64,000 nucleotides of DNA from Acidobacteriota bacterium (GTDB taxonomy: Bacteria; Acidobacteriota; Terriglobia; Terriglobales; Acidobacteriaceae), in NCBI GenBank assembly GCA_021778315.1, contig JAJYCQ010000007.1, forward strand, positions 1-64,000. The letters are read 5' to 3'. The position numbers and the translations under genes are program-made. How positions within the stretch are numbered: the stretch's first letter is position 1; the number at the start of each line of letters is the position of its first letter. This document shows positions 51,245 through 57,830 of the stretch, piece by piece. The notes beneath the pieces are model-generated. The model saw only the letters and a list, made by a program, of their open reading frames with translations, made no database searches and was not told the origin of the DNA.

Positions 51245-51715
51245 ATGCGCCACCGTAATGGCGGATTCAAGCTGGGACGTAATACCAGCCATCGCCGCGC
51301 TTTGCTTCGCAACCTTGTTACCTCGATTATTTTGAACGATCGCGTTCACACCACCATTACGAAGGCGAAGGCGTCGAAGCCGATCGTCGAGAAGATGATT
51401 ACGCTGGGCAAGAATGGCAGCGTTCATGCACGCCGGCAGGCGCTGGCGTATATGATGACTCCGGAGTCGGTGGACCGTTTGTTCAAGACGGTGGCACCGC
51501 GGTATGCGACGCGTCCGGGTGGGTATTCGCGGATTGTTCGCACGGGACAGCGGCAGGGAGATGCAGCAGAGATGGCGTATATCGAGCTGCTGGGTGCTGA
51601 ACTGGAGCTGAGCGAGAAGGCTGAGAAGCGTTCGGCGGCTCGTGCGAAGCGCAACGAGGAGCTGCAGAAGCAGCTGGCGGAGAGCGGCCAGGACGACGGC
51701 GGTACTGCGCAGTAG
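51245..51715 (+). CDS. rplQ: Ribosomal protein L17
   Basis: A 156-residue L17. It starts MRHRNGGFKLGRNTSHRRAL and has TTITKAKASKPIVEKMITLG and GGYSRIVRTGQRQGDAAEMA. The C-terminus (EKRSAARAKRNEELQKQLAE and beyond) is a charged helical extension relative to the E. coli protein. GAAGGAG precedes ATG 51245. Confidence 0.96.
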   Translation: MRHRNGGFKLGRNTSHRRALLRNLVTSIILNDRVHTTITKAKASKPIVEKMITLGKNGSVHARRQALAYMMTPESVDRLFKTVAPRYATRPGGYSRIVRTGQRQGDAAEMAYIELLGAELELSEKAEKRSAARAKRNEELQKQLAESGQDDGGTAQ

Positions 51716-51737
51716 ATTGAAGCGATTTCGATGCGAG

Positions 51738-51762
51738 AGACGCACCTTCGGGTGCGTCTTTT
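51738..51762 (+). terminator. Intrinsic terminator after rplQ
   Basis: AGACGCACC and GGTGCGTCT close a TTCG tetraloop, followed by TTT. It ends the ribosomal/rpoA cluster. Confidence 0.88.
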
Positions 51763-51864
51763 GCGTTGGGCGAAGGTGAAGGGCGGTCGAGGAAACTGCA
51801 CTGCGCTAGACTAGGGTTGCTGACTACTACGTCTGTTGGCTACGAAAGAAGGCCTTCCTACCGC

Positions 51865-52797
51865 ATGGCTATCGTTGAGCTGAATAAGATTCGCAAGGTG
51901 TACGACACGAAGGTTGCTGTTGAGGGGCTTTCGCTGACGATTGAACCGGGAACGATGTTTGGATTGCTGGGGCCGAATGGCTCGGGCAAGACGAGTTCGA
52001 TTCGGATGATGATCGGGATGACGGTTCCGGACTCGGGTACAGTGAGTTTGTTTGGGAAGCCGTTTGAGCGGGCGTCGCTGCACCGGGTGGGGTATCTGCC
52101 GGAGGAGCGCGGGCTGTACAAGAAGATGAAGGTGGTGGACCAGTTGGTGTTCCTGGGGCAGCTGCATGGGCTGACCGAGGCGACGGCGCGGGCGCGGGCG
52201 CTGGTGTGGTGCGAGCGGATGGAGATTACCGAGGCGATCGAGAAGAAGACCGAGGAGCTGTCGAAGGGGATGCAGCAGAAGATCCAGTTTATTGCGGCGC
52301 TGCTGCATGAGCCGGAGCTGATTATTATGGACGAGCCGTTCAGCGGGCTTGATCCGGTGAATGCGACGCTGCTGATGGACACGCTGGTGGAGCTTCGCGG
52401 GGAGGGGAAGGCGATTCTTTTCTCGACGCACAGGATGGACCAGGTGGAGAAGTTGTGCGATGCGATTGCGTTGATTTCGCGAGGGAAGCTGCTGCTGTCG
52501 GGGTCGATGCGGGAGATTAAATCGGAGTATCCGAGGAACAGGTTGCAGGTGGTGTTCACGGGGGACGAATCGTTTCTGGGCCATGCGGAGGTGGCGGAGG
52601 CGAAGAATTATTCGGGCATTGCGGAGATCAAGCTGCATCGCGAGGCGGGTGCGCAGTCGGTGCTGGCGGAGGCGATTGGCCGGGGCACGGTGATCAACCG
52701 GTTCGAGGTGATTGAGCCGACGCTGGAAGAGATTTTTATTGAGCGGGTTCGCGCAAGTTTTGGGGATGAGGAAGCACGAGGGATCGTCGATGCATAA
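51865..52797 (+). CDS. ABC transporter ATP-binding protein
   Basis: A 310-residue ATPase. Walker A GLLGPNGSGKTSSIRM, signature LSKGMQQKIQFIA, Walker B LIIMDEPFSGLDPVNA and FSTHRMDQVEKLCD (H-loop) are present. The C-terminal region (IKLHREAGAQSVLAEAIGRG) matches NatA-like exporters. ATG 51865 is used. It overlaps the permease gene by 8 nt. Confidence 0.93.
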   Translation: MAIVELNKIRKVYDTKVAVEGLSLTIEPGTMFGLLGPNGSGKTSSIRMMIGMTVPDSGTVSLFGKPFERASLHRVGYLPEERGLYKKMKVVDQLVFLGQLHGLTEATARARALVWCERMEITEAIEKKTEELSKGMQQKIQFIAALLHEPELIIMDEPFSGLDPVNATLLMDTLVELRGEGKAILFSTHRMDQVEKLCDAIALISRGKLLLSGSMREIKSEYPRNRLQVVFTGDESFLGHAEVAEAKNYSGIAEIKLHREAGAQSVLAEAIGRGTVINRFEVIEPTLEEIFIERVRASFGDEEARGIVDA

Positions 52798-54019
52798 TGT
52801 CTGGTTGATTGCGAAGCGCGAGTATACGGAGCGGGTGAAGACGAAGGGGTTCATTATTGCGACGGTGCTGATTCCGGTGCTGATGAGCGTGCTGGTGGTG
52901 GGCGGCGGATTTCTGGCGAGCAAGACGAAGAGCAACTCGCATATTGCGGTGGTGACGAGCGATGCGGTGTTTGGCGCGGACTTGAAGCAGAAGCTGGAGT
53001 CGGACAAAGAGAGCACGATGAAGGTGGATGTGGCGACGCCGTCGGATGAGACGCGGAAGAGGCTGGATGGGGAGCTACAGGATAAGACGTCAACGCTGTC
53101 GGGGTACCTGTGGGTGACTCCTGCTGCGCAGGCGGGGGAGCGTCCCAAGTTTAGCTACAAGGCTCGGTCGGCGGGAGACATCAGTACGCAGCTTGCGCTG
53201 CAGAGCTCGATTAAATCGGTGCTGATCCTTGAGCGGCTGACGGCGAAGGGGATGAGCGTGGCGGAGATTGACGCGCTGAATGCTCCGGTGGATATCGATA
53301 CGAGCGCGTCGGGCAATACGATGGCGGCGCTGGCTTCGGCGTACGTGATGTTTCTGCTGATGTACATGGCGATTGCGTTGTACGGGATGAATACGGCGCG
53401 ATCGATTATTGAAGAGAAGACGAGCCGCGTGTTTGAGGTGTTGCTGGCGACGATCAAGCCGGATGAGTTGCTGGCGGGAAAGATTCTGGGTGTGGGAGCG
53501 GTGGGGCTGACGCAGGTGGGGATTTGGATGTTTGCCGCGGCGCTGCTATCGACCAGTGGGCTGGCTGCGAGCCTTATAGGCAGCGGGCATTCGCTGATCA
53601 GCGGGCTGCAGATTGTTTACTTCCTGCTGTATTTCGTGTTCGGGTTTCTGTTGTATTCGAGCATCGCTGCGGCGTTGGGAGCGATGACGAATTCGGAGCA
53701 GGAGCTGCAGCAGTTGAATATGTTTCTGATGATGCCGCTGTTCTTTTGCATGCTGATGTTGCTACCGACGATTCGCGCTCCGAATTCGATGCTGTCGCAG
53801 ATTGCATCGCTGATTCCGTTTTGCAGTCCGCTGTTGATGAATGTGCGGGCTTCTTTGACGGAGGTTCCGGCGTGGCAGATCGGTCTTTCGTTTGTGCTGA
53901 TGTCGCTGACGATTGTGGTGATTCTGTGGATCTCGTCGCGGATTTATCGCGTTGGTATTTTGATGTACGGCAAGAAGCCCAATCTCCCTGAGATTCTTCG
54001 CTGGTTGAAATATAGCTAG
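52790..54019 (+). CDS. ABC-2 type permease (NatB-like)
   Basis: A 409-residue permease. The first membrane segment (FIIATVLIPVLMSVLVVGGGF) is followed by a large extracytoplasmic domain to about residue 175. A membrane bundle of five or so segments follows (YVMFLLMYMAIALYGMNTAR, SIIEEKTSRVFEVLLATIKP and others). The motif IIEEKTSRV is typical of NatB/YhaP-like exporters. Substrate not known. Confidence 0.9.
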   Translation: MHNVWLIAKREYTERVKTKGFIIATVLIPVLMSVLVVGGGFLASKTKSNSHIAVVTSDAVFGADLKQKLESDKESTMKVDVATPSDETRKRLDGELQDKTSTLSGYLWVTPAAQAGERPKFSYKARSAGDISTQLALQSSIKSVLILERLTAKGMSVAEIDALNAPVDIDTSASGNTMAALASAYVMFLLMYMAIALYGMNTARSIIEEKTSRVFEVLLATIKPDELLAGKILGVGAVGLTQVGIWMFAAALLSTSGLAASLIGSGHSLISGLQIVYFLLYFVFGFLLYSSIAAALGAMTNSEQELQQLNMFLMMPLFFCMLMLLPTIRAPNSMLSQIASLIPFCSPLLMNVRASLTEVPAWQIGLSFVLMSLTIVVILWISSRIYRVGILMYGKKPNLPEILRWLKYS

Positions 54020-54052
54020 AGCAAAGATGCTCTGGTTGTTGAGGGAGCTTCG

Positions 54053-55633
54053 ATGGAGATTGATCTTGCGGGTGCAGGGGTTCCGGTAGCGGCGGTTCGG
54101 TCGCAGGTGTGCGTGGTGGGGGCGGGGATTGCGGGACTGACGGTGGCGCGGAGGCTGGCGCAGCGCGGCGTGGATGTGGTGGTGATCGAGGCCGGCGGGC
54201 GCGAGGTGGAGGAGGCGGGGCAGCAGCTGTTTGCGGAGGCGGAGCTGACTGGGCGGGCGCATGTGGGAACGATCGATGGACGGGCGAGGGTGCTGGGGGG
54301 AACGTCGGTGTGGTGGGGCGGGCAGGTGCTGGGGATGACGCGCGATGCGGCTGCGGCGTGGCCGGTGGCGTGGGAGGAGATGGAGAGATTCCTGGCTGAG
54401 GCGGAGCAGTTGGTCGAGGTGGACTCGCTGCCGTATGAGGGGGCGGAGTTTTTTGCGGCGACGGGCGCGGCGGTGCCTCCGATGATTGCGGAGTTGGGTG
54501 AGGTGGATGCGAGGATGTCGAAGTGGATGGGGTTCTCGCGGAGGAATTTTGCGGGGACGGTGGGGAAGGAGTTGCTGGCGCATCCGAGGGCGAGGATTTA
54601 TTTGCATGCGCAGGTGAGGGAGTTGTTGCTGACCGCGTCGGGAGAGCGATTGGAGGCGGTTGTGGTGCGGACGGCCTCGGGTGCGGCGGTTCGATTCGAA
54701 GCGGAAGAGTTTGTGCTGGCGACGGGAACGGTGGAGACGTCTCGGCTGCTGCTGGCTTCGCGGACGGTTGCGGCGGAGGGTGTGGGGAATGCGAATGACC
54801 AGGTGGGGCGAGGGTTTCATGATCATGTGACGCTGCCGGTGGCAACGCTGACGGGAGCTGCGCGGGAGAGAATTTTGCGGGAGCTTCGGCCGTGGGTGTT
54901 GGGCGGGACGGTGCATAGCGTGAAGTTTGAGGCGTCGCGAAGGTTGCGGGAACGGTTGGGAGTGAATCCGGTGCTGGCGCATGTGGCGCTGGATGAGCCG
55001 GAGGGTTCGGGGGTTGCGGTGGTGCGGGAGTTGTTGACGGCGATGCAGCGCGGAGAGTTTGGGAGGGCGTTGACGACGCATGCGGCGCGGGTTCCGGGGG
55101 CGGCGGTGGAGGCGGTGAGATTGGCTTGGGAGGCGAAGGTGCGGCGGCGGAGATTCGTGTCGGAGGATGCGGTGGTGAAGCTGCAGATGAATGTGGCGCA
55201 GGATGTGGGGTCGCAGTCGCGGGTGATGCTGGATGAGGGGAGGGATGCGAGTGGGATGCCGCGGGTGGTGGTGGATTGGCGCGTGTCGGCGAATGAGATT
55301 GCGACGCTGCAGAGGTATGCGGGGTATCTGCGGGAGAGGTTTGAGGGGATGGGTTTGAGGGACGTGGAGTGGGTACGCGAGATGTTTGTGGAGGGCGCAG
55401 AGCTGCCGGGGATGGAGGACGCGCGACATGCGATGGGCGGGGCTTGCATGGGAACGGATCCTCTGAGCAGCGTGGTGGATGCGGAGATGAGAGTGCATGG
55501 GGTTGCGAATCTTTCGATTGCCAGTGCTGCTACGTTTCCGGATGGGAGCGCGCAGCTGCCGACGTTGACGATGATGGCGCTGGCGCTGCGGCTGGCAGAA
55601 CGGATAGGGCAGGGATTAGGGAATAGGGATTAG
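54053..55633 (+). CDS. GMC-family FAD oxidoreductase with repeat-derived tail
   Basis: A 526-residue flavoprotein. The FAD motif VCVVGAGIAGLTVARRLAQR lies near residue 20 and ends in VIEAGG. GTSVWWGGQVLG and FVLATGTVETSRLLLAS are typical of the GMC family. The C-terminal block is HAMGGACMGTDPLSSVVDA, then SIASAATFPDGSAQLPTLTM. It probably oxidises an alcohol or sugar. The last residues (GQGLGNRD) and stop come from a heptamer array. Confidence 0.88.
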   Translation: MEIDLAGAGVPVAAVRSQVCVVGAGIAGLTVARRLAQRGVDVVVIEAGGREVEEAGQQLFAEAELTGRAHVGTIDGRARVLGGTSVWWGGQVLGMTRDAAAAWPVAWEEMERFLAEAEQLVEVDSLPYEGAEFFAATGAAVPPMIAELGEVDARMSKWMGFSRRNFAGTVGKELLAHPRARIYLHAQVRELLLTASGERLEAVVVRTASGAAVRFEAEEFVLATGTVETSRLLLASRTVAAEGVGNANDQVGRGFHDHVTLPVATLTGAARERILRELRPWVLGGTVHSVKFEASRRLRERLGVNPVLAHVALDEPEGSGVAVVRELLTAMQRGEFGRALTTHAARVPGAAVEAVRLAWEAKVRRRRFVSEDAVVKLQMNVAQDVGSQSRVMLDEGRDASGMPRVVVDWRVSANEIATLQRYAGYLRERFEGMGLRDVEWVREMFVEGAELPGMEDARHAMGGACMGTDPLSSVVDAEMRVHGVANLSIASAATFPDGSAQLPTLTMMALALRLAERIGQGLGNRD

Positions 55634-55638
55634 GGATT
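55606..55638 (+). repeat. GGGATTA heptamer array at end of GMC gene
   Basis: GCA, GGGATTA, GGGAATA, GGGATTA, GGGATTC, in frame at the 3' end of the coding region and providing the stop (TAG). Confidence 0.88.
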
Positions 55639-55668
55639 CGGTGCGGCTGAGCGGATACACTGGGGAGC

Positions 55669-56313
55669 GTGGCTTCCTTCACGCGTAAAGAGAGATTGAT
55701 GCTGGCGATTGTGCCGCCGATGGCGGCGCTGCTGATTCGTGTGTTGGGGGCTACGCTGCGATATCGCGATGTGAATGCGGAGGGGACTCCGAATGGGCAT
55801 ACGATGCCGGGGCCGACGGTGTTTGCATTTTGGCATTGCACGATGCTGACTTCGGCGCACCGGTTTAGGAATTTGGGGATTGCGATTTTGATTTCGCGAT
55901 CGTTTGATGGAGAGTTGATTGCGCGGACGGTGGAGCGGCTGGGATTTTTGGCGGTGCGGGGATCGAGTTCGCGGGGAGGTGCGGCGGGATTGAAGGGCAT
56001 GGCGGAGGCGTATGCGGCGGGGCACCGGTGCGCGTTTACGGCGGATGGGCCGAGAGGGCCGGCGAGGGTGGCGAAGGCCGGGCCGGTGCAGCTTGCGGAG
56101 TTGGCGGGGGCGACTTGGATTGGGGCTTATCATGCGCAGCCTTCGAGGGCTTGGTATTTGAAGAGCTGGGATCGATTTATGATTCCGAAGCCGTTTTCTA
56201 CGGTGACGTTTGGATGGCCGGCGCATGTGAAGCCGGAGTTGGAGCTTGTGCAGCGGGCGATGGATGAGGCCGTGGCGATGGCTCAGATGCAGGGATTAGG
56301 TATTAGGGATTAG
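55669..56313 (+). CDS. DUF374 lysophospholipid acyltransferase-like protein
   Basis: A 214-residue protein of the DUF374 group (LpxL/PlsC-related fold). [15 protein letters not shown] (HxxxxxH-like), [40 protein letters not shown] and [14 protein letters not shown] are typical. GTG 55669 starts it; ATG 55699 is possible. The C-terminal QGLGIRD and stop are repeat-derived. It would act at the membrane on lipids; the substrate is unknown. Confidence 0.84.
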   Translation: MASFTRKERLMLAIVPPMAALLIRVLGATLRYRDVNAEGTPNGHTMPGPTVFAFWHCTMLTSAHRFRNLGIAILISRSFDGELIARTVERLGFLAVRGSSSRGGAAGLKGMAEAYAAGHRCAFTADGPRGPARVAKAGPVQLAELAGATWIGAYHAQPSRAWYLKSWDRFMIPKPFSTVTFGWPAHVKPELELVQRAMDEAVAMAQMQGLGIRD

Positions 56314-56320
56314 GGATTGG
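56290..56320 (+). repeat. GGGATTA heptamer array at end of DUF374 gene
   Basis: GCA, GGGATTA, GGTATTA, GGGATTA, GGGATTG. It overlaps the DUF374 C-terminus and stop, and lies just before the queA start. Confidence 0.88.
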
Positions 56321-56326
56321 ATTTCG

Positions 56327-57451
56327 ATGCTGGTATCGGATTTTGGGTATGAGTTGCCGGATGAGTTGATTGCGCAGCGGCCGCCGGAGGTGCGGGGGAC
56401 GAGCCGTATGTTGACGCTTGATCGGAGGACGGGGGCGTTTGCGGATCGGAGTTTTGGGGACCTGCCGTCGTTGCTGCGGGCGGGCGATTTGCTGGTGCTG
56501 AATGACTCGCGGGTGATTCCGGCGCGGCTGTTTGCTACGCGTGTGGGGTTGACGACGCAGGAGAAATCGCCGGTGCCTCGTGGGGTTGTGGAGGTATTGC
56601 TGACGGAGCGGCTGGTTGGGCTGCCTGGGGGACAGGCGGAGTGGTCTGCGCTGGTGCGGCCGGCGAAGAAGGTGCAGGTGGGGGAGCGATTATTGTTTGG
56701 CGCTGCAGCTTCGGGGGAGGCCGTGCTACGGGCCGAGGTGATGGCGGCGGGAGAGTTTGGCGAGCGCACGCTGCGGTTCGATGCGGTGGATGATTTTTAT
56801 GCGGAGCTGGAGCGGATTGGGCATCTGCCGCTGCCTCCTTATATTCGGCGCGAGAAAGATGTGCCGGATCGGGCGGAGGATCGGGAGCGGTACCAGACGG
56901 TGTATTCGCGGCCGCTGGGGAGTGCGGAGGCTCGTGGGTCGTCGGCTGCACCGACGGCGGGGCTGCACTTTACTCCGGAGATTTTGGATGAGCTGCGAGG
57001 GCGTGGGGTGGAGGTGGTGACGTTGACGCTGCATGTGGGGCTGGGGACGTTTCAGCCGGTGCGGGCGGAGCGGACCGAGGAGATCAAGCTGCATGCGGAG
57101 AGCTATACGATCTCAGCGGAGACGGCGGCGGCGGTGAACCGCGCGAGAGTGGAGGGGCGGCGGATACTTGCGGCGGGGACGACGAGCACTCGGACGCTGG
57201 AGCATGTGGCTCGCGTGTTTGGAGATAGGGGTATTGAGGCTCACTCGGGGAGTACGAGTTTATTTTTGTCGCCGGGCGCGGAGTTCAAGGTGGTGAGTGG
57301 GTTGCTGACGAATTTTCATCTGCCGGAGTCGACGCTGTTGATGCTGGTGTCGGCGTTTGCGGGACGGGAGAAGGTGCTGGCGGCTTATGCGCATGCGGTG
57401 GAGCAGCGGTATCGTTTTTTTTCGTATGGCGACTGTATGCTGATTGTTTAG
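56327..57451 (+). CDS. queA: tRNA preQ1(34) S-adenosylmethionine ribosyltransferase-isomerase
   Basis: A 374-residue QueA, making epoxyqueuosine from preQ1-tRNA. It starts [20 protein letters not shown] and has [66 protein letters not shown] and [20 protein letters not shown]. The array at 56290-56320 provides AGGGATTGG ahead of ATG 56327. The insert ([16 protein letters not shown]) is not unusual. Confidence 0.95.
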   Translation: MLVSDFGYELPDELIAQRPPEVRGTSRMLTLDRRTGAFADRSFGDLPSLLRAGDLLVLNDSRVIPARLFATRVGLTTQEKSPVPRGVVEVLLTERLVGLPGGQAEWSALVRPAKKVQVGERLLFGAAASGEAVLRAEVMAAGEFGERTLRFDAVDDFYAELERIGHLPLPPYIRREKDVPDRAEDRERYQTVYSRPLGSAEARGSSAAPTAGLHFTPEILDELRGRGVEVVTLTLHVGLGTFQPVRAERTEEIKLHAESYTISAETAAAVNRARVEGRRILAAGTTSTRTLEHVARVFGDRGIEAHSGSTSLFLSPGAEFKVVSGLLTNFHLPESTLLMLVSAFAGREKVLAAYAHAVEQRYRFFSYGDCMLIV

Positions 57452-57452
57452 A

Positions 57453-57494
57453 GGCAGGGATTGAAGGGCAGGGATTAGGGGATAGGGATTAGGA
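57453..57494 (+). repeat. GGGATTA heptamer array after queA
   Basis: GCAGGGATTG, AAGGGCA, GGGATTA, GGGGATA, GGGATTA, GG, directly after the queA stop. Confidence 0.85.
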
Positions 57495-57507
57495 GTGCAA
57501 GTGCAGA

Positions 57508-57760
57508 AGCAGATTCCTCCGCTGCGCTGCGGAATGACAGGCAGAAAAGCAAGTGCAAGAACGAATGCAAGAGCAAGAGCAAGAGCAAAGGCAAGAGCAA
57601 AGGCAAAGGCAAGAGCAAAGGCAAAGGCAAAGGCAAGAGCCAATATAGTGGTCCTTCGCTTTGCTCTAGGATGACGGGATTTTTGGGGGTGCTAGGGAGT
57701 GTAAGAGCAACTGCAAGAACAAGAGCAACTGCAGATCCTTACGGGATGACAAATAAAAGA
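57508..57760 (+). repeat. Composite hexamer/element repeat region before polA
   Basis: Order: element GATTCCTCCGCTGCGCTGCG with GACAGGCAGAAAAGCAAG (57508-57545); hexamers such as GAGCAA and GGCAAA (57546-57642); element CCTTCGCTTTGCTCTAGGAT (57643-57678); hexamers (57698-57732); element GATCCTTACGGGATGACA (57732-57757). No gene is seen. The polA promoter is not obvious. Confidence 0.88.
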
Positions 57761-57830
57761 GCGCGAGTCAGAGTTTCGGCGGGTGGATTTGTTCGGGAAT
57801 GGTTGAAGGAAAGATGAGAGTGATTTTGAA

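Noticed and set aside
57260..57643. Minus-strand ORF of Ala/Leu/Phe repeats near polA
   Set aside because: It is the translation of hexamer arrays and elements ([14 protein letters not shown]); the ORF at 44238-45053 (VILERSEGPLY) is the same case.
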